Assembly (NCBI GenBank): GCA_900757485.1
Contig: CAAEOA010000011.1
Location: forward strand, 1 to 24,991
Reading direction: 5' to 3'
From: Oscillospiraceae bacterium
GTDB taxonomy: Bacteria; Bacillota; Clostridia; Oscillospirales; Ruminococcaceae
DNA length: 24,991 nucleotides
The translations under genes were made by a program, and so were the position numbers. Shown here piece by piece: positions 1 through 8,122 of this stretch. Below the pieces are notes generated by a model. The model saw only the letters and a list, made by a program, of their open reading frames with translations, searched no databases and was not told the origin of the DNA. The first letter of the stretch is position 1, and every line of letters starts with the position of its first letter.

Positions 1-621
1 ATTTCGCACGGCATGAGTTCGGACGGAATCGATATTTGCGGTTCCAGTGATGCGGTGGTGAAAAACAGCTTCTTTCGTGCACATGATGATATACTTGCCG
101 TTAAGTCCTCTACCATGTCCGATTACACAACCAAGGCAGGCTGTTCTAACATTAAATTTCAAAATTGCGTTGTTTGGTGTGATTCTTCCAATCCCATGAC
201 AATAGGATATGAAACCGTCGGTGATGTAACTAATGTTCTGTATGAAAACATTGATGTCTTGAATCAATCTAAGTCACCCGTCTGGAAGCTAGAGGCCATC
301 ATGGCAATTGAGCCTCATTATACTGGAACAGTTGATGGGATAACTTATAGGGATATTCGAATTGATATTAAACTTAGTGATGATCCGGAAAGTTTGTTTC
401 GCTTTGTAATAGATGACGGAAGCGGAACGATTAAAAATATTCGTGTGGAGAATGTGTTTGTTAATTACGGAGGAGCAATGACCGGTACCATTAAAGGGAG
501 AACTATTATGACTGGAGTAAATGATATTACTTTTGTAAATGTCCGAAATAGTGCTGGAGATAAGCTGAATAAGAACAACATTACGACGAACCTATATGTC
601 AGTGACGTTACCGTTGACTGA
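1..621 (+). CDS. GH28-like right-handed beta-helix glycosidase, C-terminal part (5' end outside window)
   Basis: The reading frame is open from base 1 and ends at TGA 619-621, so only about the last 206 residues are present. The start of the fragment reads HGMSSDGIDICGS followed by RAHDDILAVKS. These match the spacing of the catalytic NxD and DD segments of GH28 polygalacturonase-like beta-helices (SSDGIDI and HDDILAVK). The rest shows short repeating beta-strand turns (VTNVLYENIDV, IKNIRVENVFV, DITFVNVRNS) typical of a parallel beta-helix. The usual GHG motif is not seen; that position holds a MTIGYET segment, so this is probably a GH28-related subfamily rather than a classical polygalacturonase. 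The likely role is cleavage of a pectin-like or other plant polysaccharide. The next gene is a surface carbohydrate-binding protein, which fits. The fold call is fairly safe; the exact substrate is unknown. Confidence 0.72.
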   Translation: MSHGMSSDGIDICGSSDAVVKNSFFRAHDDILAVKSSTMSDYTTKAGCSNIKFQNCVVWCDSSNPMTIGYETVGDVTNVLYENIDVLNQSKSPVWKLEAIMAIEPHYTGTVDGITYRDIRIDIKLSDDPESLFRFVIDDGSGTIKNIRVENVFVNYGGAMTGTIKGRTIMTGVNDITFVNVRNSAGDKLNKNNITTNLYVSDVTVD

Positions 622-710
622 AATGAGATCTGATATGAAGTGTATCTAAAAGCCTGTTTTTTGGCGGAACAGGAAAAGATAAAGTGTATGAAATAAGGAG
701 GAAAAGTATT

Positions 711-3464
711 ATGCATAAGAAAAAAGTAGTTTCAATCATTTGCGCGATTTCTATTCTCTTAACATCTGTTGTATTTGCTCCAATGACTACGGCAATGGTT
801 TCCGCAGGTAATGCGGTATTTGAATTCGATGCAGGATTAGAAGGCTGGGGATATGGTCAAGCTGACGGGAGCGGCGGAATATGGGAGTGCCAGGTCCCGG
901 GAACCGACGGCAGCTTCGGTATGCAGTTCTGGTCTGATGACGGCGGTTGGATGAACAGCCCCGATAATATGGGATTGGACATGAATACGGCAAAGAATTT
1001 GAGTATTCGCTTGAAAAATGCCGGACCCAATGATGTTTCTTCTGTTTCGGTTTACTTTACAACGACTTCCAGCACAGACTGGTCAGAAGATAAAAAAATT
1101 ACTTTAGCTATTGATGCGGCATCGGTTAACAGCGAATACAAGGTGTATACTGCTGATCTTTCAACGGTGAGCACATGGACCGGAACACTCAAACAGTTGC
1201 AATTTAAAACCGGTACCGGAGAGCGTACGGTCGGGCAATCTAACTGGATTTATATTGATTATTTGCGGATTGAATCCACTCCGCTGTTGTCCTATACCTT
1301 TGACGGTGGAACAGAAGGCTGGGGATATGGTCAAGCTGACGGGAGCGGCGGAATATGGGAGTGTCAGGTTCCGGGAACTGACGGCAGCTTCGGTATGCAG
1401 TTTTGGTCTGATAACGGCGGTTGGATGAACAGCCCTGATAATTTAAACTTGACGGCTGCATCAGTTGAATCGGCACGTATTCGTTTGAAAAATGCAGGGC
1501 CCAATGATGTAGATAAAGTTTATCTCTATTTTACAACAACAGAGGACACAACGTTTGATGATACAAAAAGGTTGGATTTTTCTGTTAAAAAATATTCTGA
1601 AAGCGGTAACTATGCAGAGTATCGCTGCAGCCCGAGTGCTGTTTCTGCATGGAGTGGAACGATTAAACAATTGAGATTTGTAACCGGTACCGGCGAAAGA
1701 ACAACCCAGCAATCCAACTGGATTTATATTGATTCCATTAAATTTGACGGTTATTCCGGTAAGGACGCCACATTAAAGTCTCTGTCAGTTGGTGATTATG
1801 CCTTTGACAACGGAGTTGTTTTTGCTCCGAACAATACGAGTTATACGGTTACTGTACCTTATGACGTAACCTCAGTGACAATCAATGCACAAGCCAATCA
1901 TGCTTCAGCCCAGACAACTGGAGCCGGTGAAAAAACGCTGCAGGTTGGTGATAATAGTTTCGATATTGTTGTCACAAACAGCGATGTATCTAAGACATAT
2001 ACGGTTACAATTGTTCGTAAACAGAATGTATCAGCCAATGATGCTTCCTTGAGTAGTCTGTCTGTTACTCCCGGATATGTTCCCTTTGACGCTGATACAT
2101 TGAAGTATGATATCTCTGTTCCGAAAGGAACAACAGTAATCAATATTCAGGCAGTGCCTAAAAGTGATAAAGCAACAGTTACCGGCATCGGTGAAGATCT
2201 TGCAATCGGCAGCTCAGAACAGAACTTTGAGGTTGTTGTAACAGCCGAGGATGGAGCTACTACAAAAACGTATACCATTCATGTTACGGTGGAGTCTAAT
2301 TATGGCTTTAGCTTCAATGATAATACAACGCAGGGATGGAATATCGGTGTGGAACCCGATCCTGTCGGTGCATCAATTCAAAATTTGACAGCAGAAAACG
2401 GTAGCCTGAAAATCGAATTAGAGTCTCATTACGGATGGATGACTGTCGGTAATTTGAATTGGAATACCGATGATATGAAATGGCTGGTTCTTCGTGTTAA
2501 GAATCAGACCGATGTCGGAAATATCATTCGGGTTTGGTTTGCTACCGATGAAAACACGGATATGTATGCCGCTGAAAATGGTAAGAAAACACAGTGTGTT
2601 GAAATTGGTATCCTATACGAAGATGAATATGACGGATACTGGGAATATGGTGTTGACATGTCTAAATTAGGAGCATGGAAAGGAAAGTTGACTGAACTTC
2701 GATTTGACATCGGACGCAGCGGAGAAGGGAATCCCTCCGGTATACTTTGGGTGGACTCTATTGCATTCCAGTCTGAATTTGTCGCGCCGGCTCTACCGGA
2801 TCCGGATGCAGGTAAAAACACTACCGGTGTGTATGATTTTGATAGCAATACTACTCAGGGATGGACTGCTCCGGAAGAAAATAATGGTTTACGCTCTTTG
2901 ACAGCAGAAAACGGTACCTTAATTGCCGAATTTGATGGAAACGGATACATGATTGCCGATAATTTGGCATTAAATCTCAATGCAGGTGATCATCCGATTT
3001 TACGTATTCGTTTGAAGAACCAGGCAGAGAATGCAGAGAAAATTTCTGTTCGTTTTGCAACCACTCTCTTTCCCGATATGGATGATAATGATGACGGAGT
3101 ATATACACAACAGGCAGAAGCGAAATTAGTGGCTTCAACCGATAAATTTGTGGATATTGAAATTGATTTATCTCAAAATGTTCGCTGGATGGGCGTTTTG
3201 GAAGCGTTGCGGATTGATTTTTCAGGAGCTTCTGCAGATAGTTCTGTCAGCGGAACCTTGATTTTTGATGAAATTTCATTGCCTGTCATTTCTTCCGGAC
3301 AAAATACGAACATTTCAGATATCGATTCCAATAACACTGAAACAAACAACAATGCAGCCGATACCGGTGTAGAATCTTCTTTGTTTATAATCGAGCTGAT
3401 TGTGTTATTGAGTGCAGGAGTCATGATTTTGTTGAGAAAAAAATCCGTTTTATCTCGGAATTGA
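711..3464 (+). CDS. Membrane-anchored multimodular carbohydrate-binding surface protein
   Basis: A 917-residue secreted protein, probably tethered to the cell surface. The ATG at 711 is chosen because AAGGAGG at 695-701 lies 9 nt upstream; an in-frame GTG at 684 would add residues before a clean signal peptide (residues 1-32, ending VSA-G). Order of parts: beta-jelly-roll modules at about 36-188 and 194-345, two cadherin-like beta-sandwich domains (PF12733 style, LKSLSV...YTVTV and LSSLSV...YDISV) at about 350-440 and 441-530, two more jelly-roll modules at about 531-690 and 706-858 (both FxxxTTQGW starts), an N/D/T-rich linker, then a hydrophobic segment at about 887-907 with an RKK tail. 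DTG just before the hydrophobic segment resembles a degenerate sortase signal. There is no catalytic domain. Modules share RLKN, YFTT and W-GTLKQLRF motifs. Inferred role: holding polysaccharide for the neighbouring enzyme and receptor. Confidence 0.8.
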   Translation: MHKKKVVSIICAISILLTSVVFAPMTTAMVSAGNAVFEFDAGLEGWGYGQADGSGGIWECQVPGTDGSFGMQFWSDDGGWMNSPDNMGLDMNTAKNLSIRLKNAGPNDVSSVSVYFTTTSSTDWSEDKKITLAIDAASVNSEYKVYTADLSTVSTWTGTLKQLQFKTGTGERTVGQSNWIYIDYLRIESTPLLSYTFDGGTEGWGYGQADGSGGIWECQVPGTDGSFGMQFWSDNGGWMNSPDNLNLTAASVESARIRLKNAGPNDVDKVYLYFTTTEDTTFDDTKRLDFSVKKYSESGNYAEYRCSPSAVSAWSGTIKQLRFVTGTGERTTQQSNWIYIDSIKFDGYSGKDATLKSLSVGDYAFDNGVVFAPNNTSYTVTVPYDVTSVTINAQANHASAQTTGAGEKTLQVGDNSFDIVVTNSDVSKTYTVTIVRKQNVSANDASLSSLSVTPGYVPFDADTLKYDISVPKGTTVINIQAVPKSDKATVTGIGEDLAIGSSEQNFEVVVTAEDGATTKTYTIHVTVESNYGFSFNDNTTQGWNIGVEPDPVGASIQNLTAENGSLKIELESHYGWMTVGNLNWNTDDMKWLVLRVKNQTDVGNIIRVWFATDENTDMYAAENGKKTQCVEIGILYEDEYDGYWEYGVDMSKLGAWKGKLTELRFDIGRSGEGNPSGILWVDSIAFQSEFVAPALPDPDAGKNTTGVYDFDSNTTQGWTAPEENNGLRSLTAENGTLIAEFDGNGYMIADNLALNLNAGDHPILRIRLKNQAENAEKISVRFATTLFPDMDDNDDGVYTQQAEAKLVASTDKFVDIEIDLSQNVRWMGVLEALRIDFSGASADSSVSGTLIFDEISLPVISSGQNTNISDIDSNNTETNNNAADTGVESSLFIIELIVLLSAGVMILLRKKSVLSRN
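840..968 (+). repeat. Copy 1 of a 129-nt intragenic repeat
   Basis: This block encodes the EGWGYGQADGSGG...SPDN core of the first carbohydrate-binding-like module. It matches the block at 1314-1442 at 123 of 129 positions without gaps. Confidence 0.95.
1314..1442 (+). repeat. Copy 2 of a 129-nt intragenic repeat
   Basis: Second copy, exactly 474 nt downstream of the first and in the same frame. The six differences (positions 890, 896, 905, 929, 939 and 962 of copy 1) are all transitions with C or G in copy 1 and T or A here. Five are silent third positions; one changes D to N. Confidence 0.95.
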
Positions 3465-3531
3465 CAGAGATTTAGAAACATCAAATCAAGAAAGGCAAAA
3501 AACAATTTATTACTCAGAAGGGGCGGTTTTG

Positions 3532-5271
3532 ATGAAACAAATTAAGCATGCTAAAAAGGGAATATCACTGTTTTTGGTAATTGCATTGCTTTCTTTATGT
3601 TGCGCATGCTCTGGTAAGTCTGATAATACTGGCAGCAAGCTATCTGGTACCAGTGAAAATATAGTTTCGGACGGGAATGTCACAGATGAATATACCTCCG
3701 ATGTTGATTCTAATGAAAATGTTACAGCAGATGAAATCGGCAGCGAAGCAGTAAGCAAGCACAGCCAATCCAATAAGACTTCCACAACAAGTAAAAATAG
3801 CACAACTCCGGTTACCGGAAACACGAACGGTAATACCGGCGCAACCACCGGAAAAATTACTGTTGCGGTTGTGGATAAAAGCGCTACACCTGCATCAGAG
3901 GGAACGACTGAAAACAATCGTTGGACAAAGTGGATTCAATCACAGGTAAAGAAACTTGGTATAGAAGTTTCTTATATACAGATTCCCATATATGATCAAG
4001 ATAACGTATTGATGGCTAAAATGGCTTCCGGCAGTGCGCCGGACATTATCAGTTCCTATACGCTGTCATTATTTCAAAAATATGCACAGCAAGGTGCTAT
4101 AAAAGATATTACCGACTCTCTCGCTAAGTATGGACAAAATATCGTAGCATTAAATAAGGGCACTGATACTTTAGAGTATGGACAAGTCAACGGGCGACAA
4201 TATGCAATTCCTCAACGCCGTTATGACACTGAATGGATGGTAGCTTATATCCGCAAGGATTGGGTGGATCAGGTTGGTATGAGTCTGCCAACCAACCGTG
4301 ATGAATTGGTTAAGGTTTTGACTGCTTTCCGTGACCAAAAGCCAGCCGGTAATGCAACTATCCCGTGGGGAAACAATGTGCGGGGATACGAATATAAAAC
4401 GCATATTTTAGATATGTTTTCTTTCTGCGAGAACACGTTAGAGGAACGGTATTGTATACCGATGTACTATCGGAACGGCTATAAGCTGGATGCCCAATGG
4501 TGCAACACGCTTTATAAACAGAAAATCATCGACCCCAATTTTGAAACAACCGACCATGTGGCACAAATCAAAGCAGGAAATGTCGGATTCTTTATTTCAG
4601 GCTGGTGGGATCCTCTGTCTGAAGATATTGGCGGATGGATGAGTACATTAAAAAAGAAAGTTCCTTCCGCAGAATTGGTTGCAGTTGACTGTTTTAAGGA
4701 TAAAAATGGGAAATATTTTAAAGAAAGCTATGCGACATATAACTATTTTAATATGATTCCCGCCACCTGTAAAAATCCTATTGTTGCAATGAAGTATTTG
4801 AACTTTTTAGCAAGTGAAGATGTCATTTTGAAATTAAATTATGGTGATGTCGGAACACATTATAAAATGATTGGAACTACACCTATTACATTAGATTCAC
4901 AGAAAAGCGCTGCGGAAGTCAGCTATGTAGGTCCGGCACTGTCTTTGATCGCACCATATGACTCTACTAAAATCGATGAAACACTTTCCACTGCGCCTTT
5001 AAAATGGGGGAAAATGCAAATTCAAGCCAAAAAGGTGGCTAGTAATGATGCAGTAGAAGAAGTGACATTTAAAGAAGCAGTTATCCAATCAGAAGTAAAA
5101 TACAATGAACAAATTTTGTCAACGGTAAATAATTACTGGAATAAACTGTTGAAAGCATCTGATTTTGAAGCAACTTGGACACAATATGTTAATGCATTAA
5201 AGAGAAATGGTATTGAGGAAATTGTAAAAGAGCGTACGGCTTATTATAATAAGTATATCAAAAATAAATAA
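3532..5271 (+). CDS. Extracellular solute-binding lipoprotein (ABC sugar/oligosaccharide receptor)
   Basis: A 579-residue receptor of the large LplA/YtcQ-like group of extracellular solute-binding proteins. AGAAGGGG at 3516-3523 sits 8 nt before the ATG at 3532 (a TTG directly upstream is an alternative). The N-terminus is basic then hydrophobic and ends in LCCAC, so Cys26 is the probable lipidation site. A Ser/Thr/Asn-rich linker (to about residue 105) lifts the binding domain from the membrane. The domain begins KITVAVVDKS and carries typical features: MASGSAPDII, GRQYAIPQRR, AYIRKDWVDQVG with LPTNRDEL, and W-rich C-terminal helices. It lies 67 nt after the surface-protein gene with no terminator between them, so the two are probably co-transcribed. 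No permease is adjacent in the window; it may lie upstream, or this receptor may share the permease at 24211. The ligand is not identifiable. Confidence 0.87.
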   Translation: MKQIKHAKKGISLFLVIALLSLCCACSGKSDNTGSKLSGTSENIVSDGNVTDEYTSDVDSNENVTADEIGSEAVSKHSQSNKTSTTSKNSTTPVTGNTNGNTGATTGKITVAVVDKSATPASEGTTENNRWTKWIQSQVKKLGIEVSYIQIPIYDQDNVLMAKMASGSAPDIISSYTLSLFQKYAQQGAIKDITDSLAKYGQNIVALNKGTDTLEYGQVNGRQYAIPQRRYDTEWMVAYIRKDWVDQVGMSLPTNRDELVKVLTAFRDQKPAGNATIPWGNNVRGYEYKTHILDMFSFCENTLEERYCIPMYYRNGYKLDAQWCNTLYKQKIIDPNFETTDHVAQIKAGNVGFFISGWWDPLSEDIGGWMSTLKKKVPSAELVAVDCFKDKNGKYFKESYATYNYFNMIPATCKNPIVAMKYLNFLASEDVILKLNYGDVGTHYKMIGTTPITLDSQKSAAEVSYVGPALSLIAPYDSTKIDETLSTAPLKWGKMQIQAKKVASNDAVEEVTFKEAVIQSEVKYNEQILSTVNNYWNKLLKASDFEATWTQYVNALKRNGIEEIVKERTAYYNKYIKNK

Positions 5272-5283
5272 TTGCTCATATTT

Positions 5284-5333
5284 AAGACCTCAACAAGTCC
5301 GCCACTCAATGGCATCTTGTTGAGGTCTTTTTT
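5284..5333 (+). terminator. Strong intrinsic terminator after the first carbohydrate operon
   Basis: A perfect 14-bp stem pairs 5284-5297 with 5316-5329. The loop contains a further GCCA/TGGC pairing (5301-5304 with 5310-5313). A run of six T follows at 5328-5333. It lies 12 nt after the stop of the solute-binding protein. Confidence 0.93.
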
Positions 5334-5414
5334 GTTCGGCAAAAAAGAGTTGACACTGTATTTTCACAGGAACGTCGTTTTGTTGTTTATTTTGAACATT
5401 ATTCAGTGACAAGG

Positions 5415-5443
5415 TTGCATTTTACTATTTCTTGCGGTATAAT
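5415..5443 (+). promoter_or_regulatory. Sigma-A-like promoter for the TetR-GNAT gene
   Basis: TTGCAT at 5415-5420, a 17-nt spacer, then a perfect TATAAT at 5438-5443. Transcription would start near 5450, about 35 nt before the GTG start codon. It lies just after the strong terminator, as expected for a new unit. Confidence 0.7.
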
Positions 5444-5483
5444 AATTTGAGCGATATTCAACAAACATGAGAGGTGCTTGATT

Positions 5484-6527
5484 GTGGCGAGAAAACCGGT
5501 TACGGACGGTGGCAAGAGAGAGAAAATCGTTGTGGCGGCAATGAAATGTTTTCTTGAAAAAGGGTACGATGGGACATCAATCCGAGCCATTATGAAAAAA
5601 GCCGGCGGTGAAGTTGGACTGTTCTATTATTATTTCAATAACAAAGATGATGTGTTTGATAAGGCACTGGATCTGTTCTTTGCGAGTTATCAGAATAGTT
5701 TTGCTGAGATTACTGATAGTGCCTATCGGGATCCGTTCCGTGCACTGACTCGCTTTTTTGAGTATATGAAGGCGGAAACCGTTCGTTTTCGTGATAAATA
5801 TGCCGCCAACATTCATCGGACGGTACGCTGGGCTATTCGTGAACGTACGCTTACCATTGTGACACCGTATATCCGGCAGATTATCGGAGTACTTGCGGAA
5901 CTTGGCGCTACGCCACCGCTGAATCTGGATGTAGCAGCTGTGATGCTGGCGCATGGTGTAGGCAGTATGATTCTGCATGAGGACAGCGAGTGGGTAGAAC
6001 AGATTACGGCGGAGGTACAAAAAGCAGTTCATCTGATTATGGGATTAGAACCGGAATATGCGGAGTTAATGTTTCCCGTGTCTCCGATGCAGAAGGACAT
6101 TTCCTCCCTCGTAAAGCTTGCGGAGGGAATGAAGCAGTATTTTCCCGGTTTTGAGCAGAGTAAATTTGAAACGCAGTTAAAGGCAAAAGCGGAGAACCAT
6201 GAGGTGCTGGCAATTCGGCATCGGGAAAATGCTGTCGGGTGCATCGCATTTTCCCATGAAAAAAACGAAATCGATTTTCTTGCCGTTGATCCGGAATACC
6301 GGCGCAGTGGTATTGCATCCCGCTTGTTAATCACGGCAATGTCGGAGTTTTCTGCCGGCACAGAAGTGTCCGTTGTGACTTACCGGGAGGGCGATTCATT
6401 AGGCACAGAAGCCCGCCGGTTCTATCAAAAATCCGGTTTTCATGACGGCGAATTGTTAACGGCATTTGGGTATCCTTGTCAGCGGCTTATCGGAAAAGTT
6501 CCGAGCAGCGTGCTCAAAGTAAATTAA
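5484..6527 (+). CDS. TetR-family regulator fused to a GNAT acetyltransferase domain
   Basis: A single 347-residue frame. GTG 5484 is preferred because GAGAGGTG at 5469-5476 gives 7-nt spacing; a TTG at 5478 would be too close. Residues about 10-58 form a TetR DNA-binding domain (AAMKCFLEKGYDGTSIRAI, then GLFYYYFNNKDDVF). A helical ligand/dimer region runs to about 190. From about 200 to the end comes a GNAT N-acetyltransferase domain: VLAIRHRENAVGCIAF, then FLAVDPEYRRSGIASRLL with the acetyl-CoA loop RRSGIA at about 273-278, and EARRFYQKSGF near 309-319. The frame is uninterrupted and the domain boundary is not at a stop remnant, so the fusion looks genuine. A GNAT domain on a TetR protein could couple acetyl-CoA or a drug substrate to repression; the role is inferred. 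It probably controls its own promoter or the genes downstream. Confidence 0.85.
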   Translation: MARKPVTDGGKREKIVVAAMKCFLEKGYDGTSIRAIMKKAGGEVGLFYYYFNNKDDVFDKALDLFFASYQNSFAEITDSAYRDPFRALTRFFEYMKAETVRFRDKYAANIHRTVRWAIRERTLTIVTPYIRQIIGVLAELGATPPLNLDVAAVMLAHGVGSMILHEDSEWVEQITAEVQKAVHLIMGLEPEYAELMFPVSPMQKDISSLVKLAEGMKQYFPGFEQSKFETQLKAKAENHEVLAIRHRENAVGCIAFSHEKNEIDFLAVDPEYRRSGIASRLLITAMSEFSAGTEVSVVTYREGDSLGTEARRFYQKSGFHDGELLTAFGYPCQRLIGKVPSSVLKVN

Positions 6528-6635
6528 CTTGACCGCCGTTCAGATACAACTTACCGCCTGTTTCCGACAGGTCGCTTTTAACAGTATTTACTTATAACCA
6601 TTTTACGTTATGCTATATATGCGGAGGTGTGAGGG

Positions 6636-7076
6636 ATGAAGATTACCATAGAAGAAATCGGTAAGGAGCAGGAAGAAGAAATGATTCTTCGCTGTCACGA
6701 ACTGAACACTGATATGCTGCATCTGCTCCAGTCCCTCAAGGCAACCAAGAACGGATTGGTAGGGATTAAGGGTGAAGAAATTCACAGACTTTCTATGGAT
6801 GATATCTTCTACTTTGAAGTGGTAGACAGCCGCGCGTTCTTTTATTGCAGGGAAAATGTCTATGAGAGCAAGCTGAAGCTGTATGAATTTGAAAAACTCT
6901 GTAAAGACAGCAGTTTCTTTCGCGCCTCGAAATCCATGATTTTAAACACAGACAAGATTGATTTTGTTGCTCCCTCTTTTTCCGGGCGGTTTGAAGCGAC
7001 GCTGCAAAACGGAGAAAAGGTTACGGTTTCCCGACAGTATGTCAGTATATTGAAAAAGAAAATGGGTTTACAATAG
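6636..7076 (+). CDS. LytTR-domain DNA-binding response regulator (no receiver domain)
   Basis: A 146-residue protein with RBS GGAGGTG at 6623-6629. Residues about 1-38 are a charged helical lead; residues about 40-146 form a LytTR DNA-binding domain (LVGIKGEEIHRLSMDDIFYFEV, VYESKLKLYEFEKL, SSFFRASKSMILN, VSRQYVSILKKKMG). No phosphoreceiver domain is present, so it is not a classical two-component regulator. Stand-alone LytTR proteins of this size are commonly paired with a DUF3021 membrane protein, and here that gene starts 12 nt downstream. The pair often sits beside an ABC exporter in Firmicutes, as here (8123-9930). The membrane partner is thought to control the regulator's activity. Family assignment is firm; the target promoter is not known. 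Confidence 0.9.
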   Translation: MKITIEEIGKEQEEEMILRCHELNTDMLHLLQSLKATKNGLVGIKGEEIHRLSMDDIFYFEVVDSRAFFYCRENVYESKLKLYEFEKLCKDSSFFRASKSMILNTDKIDFVAPSFSGRFEATLQNGEKVTVSRQYVSILKKKMGLQ

Positions 7077-7088
7077 GAGGGTTGGAAA

Positions 7089-7520
7089 ATGAATCGCAAA
7101 GGATTGCTTCGTACGCTAATGATGCACTTTTTTATCTGCTATACCTGTACGATGATGGCAACGATCTTATTTTGCGGTCTCAATATGCCAAGAGTAACGG
7201 AACTGCCGGTCAGCTATCTATGGAAGGCGGCGTTGTTTTCCATATGCGCGGATCTTCCTGTGATGGTGTACTATTCCAGGGGAGAACTGAGCCGGAGACA
7301 ATGGTGGATTCGAACAGCAATTCATACTGTGTTGGTTGAGTGTGTTCTTCTGGCAGCCGGTTATTTCTTTGGGATGTACAAAGGCGTCCTGGGATTCGTT
7401 TTGTTTTTCTTTGTCATACTTACCGTGGATTTAATCGTCCGGGCTGTCACCTTTCTGAATGATAAAAATACGGCGGATGAAATCAATGCCCGCTTAAAAC
7501 AGGAACGCAGCGGGAAATAA
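7089..7520 (+). CDS. DUF3021 family membrane protein, partner of the LytTR regulator
   Basis: A 143-residue integral membrane protein with about four transmembrane segments (about residues 9-29, 40-60, 74-95 and 99-120) and a basic, hydrophilic C-terminal tail (ARLKQERSGK). RBS AGGAGGG at 7075-7081 overlaps the stop of the LytTR gene, so the two are translationally linked. Length and layout match DUF3021. Such proteins accompany LytTR regulators and are believed to hold or sense for them at the membrane; that function is inferred from family context. RRQWWIRTAIHT between the second and third segments is a positively charged loop, consistent with a cytoplasmic side. Confidence 0.85.
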   Translation: MNRKGLLRTLMMHFFICYTCTMMATILFCGLNMPRVTELPVSYLWKAALFSICADLPVMVYYSRGELSRRQWWIRTAIHTVLVECVLLAAGYFFGMYKGVLGFVLFFFVILTVDLIVRAVTFLNDKNTADEINARLKQERSGK

Positions 7521-7589
7521 GAGAAAAGCTTATGGAAACGATAAACCGGTCACAACTTAGAGATTTTAATTATTGAGAGGAGAAGAAAC

Positions 7590-8099
7590 ATGATTAGGGC
7601 AATTATTTATACCTCAAATACCGGCAGTACTGCTACATATGCCAAACTGCTGGGAGAGCAAATTAATCTTCCTGCATATCCGCTGTCAGAGGCAAGGGAT
7701 CGTGTATCTGCCGGAAGTGAAGTTATTTACATGGGCTGGCTGATGGCAAGCGGTATCAAAGGATACAAAGCTGCGGTAAAACGGTATTCTGTCTGTGCTG
7801 TCTGCGGTGTCGGTATGGGACGCACCGGAACACAGCTTGAGGAGGTTCGAAAGAGCAACCGTATTTCCTCAGACACACCGTTATTTACGCTGCAAGGAGG
7901 CTTTGACCGACAAAAGCTTCGGGGTGTTTACCGTTTTATGATGAACATTATGGCGAAAACTGCCGGAAAAGCGCTTGCAGAAAAACAAAATCGGACATCT
8001 GAGGAGGATGAGATGCTTTCTATGATGCTGCATGGCGGGAATCGGGTAAGTATCGAAAATTTAAACGGTATTCTGGAATGGTACAAGAAAAGGGCATAA
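7590..8099 (+). CDS. Flavodoxin-like protein
   Basis: A 169-residue protein with RBS GAGAGGAG at 7575-7582. The N-terminus MIRAIIYTSNTGSTATYAKLL is a beta strand followed by a flavodoxin phosphate-binding loop (T-S-N-T-G-S-T, residues 8-14) that would hold FMN. The rest fits the Flavodoxin_5/HemG-like group: VIYMGWLMASGIKGY as the second strand and loop, then LFTLQGGFDRQKL. The C-terminal part (MMNIMAKTAGKALAEK) is helical. It probably acts as a small FMN electron carrier or menaquinone-linked oxidoreductase in the cytoplasm. Its place between the LytTR pair and the ABC exporter may mean it belongs to the same stress-response unit, but nothing in the sequence proves that. Confidence 0.8.
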   Translation: MIRAIIYTSNTGSTATYAKLLGEQINLPAYPLSEARDRVSAGSEVIYMGWLMASGIKGYKAAVKRYSVCAVCGVGMGRTGTQLEEVRKSNRISSDTPLFTLQGGFDRQKLRGVYRFMMNIMAKTAGKALAEKQNRTSEEDEMLSMMLHGGNRVSIENLNGILEWYKKRA

Positions 8100-8122
8100 C
8101 GAAATGAAAGGTGAATGTGGAT

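Noticed and set aside
653..673. Hairpin CCTGTT/AACAGG between the GH28-like gene and the surface protein gene
   Set aside because: Only 6 bp with a 9-nt loop and no T-run after it; the two genes are more likely co-transcribed.
5350..5378. TTGACA at 5350-5355 as a -35 box
   Set aside because: No -10 box is found 16-18 nt downstream; the TTGCAT/TATAAT pair at 5415-5443 is better.
5577..6032. A 151-codon minus-strand frame opposite the TetR domain
   Set aside because: It lies fully inside the TetR-GNAT gene and its translation shows no recognisable domain.
6557..6580. CCTGT/ACAGG hairpin with TTTT after the TetR-GNAT gene
   Set aside because: The stem is only 5 bp and the T-run is short and offset; it is too weak to call as a terminator.
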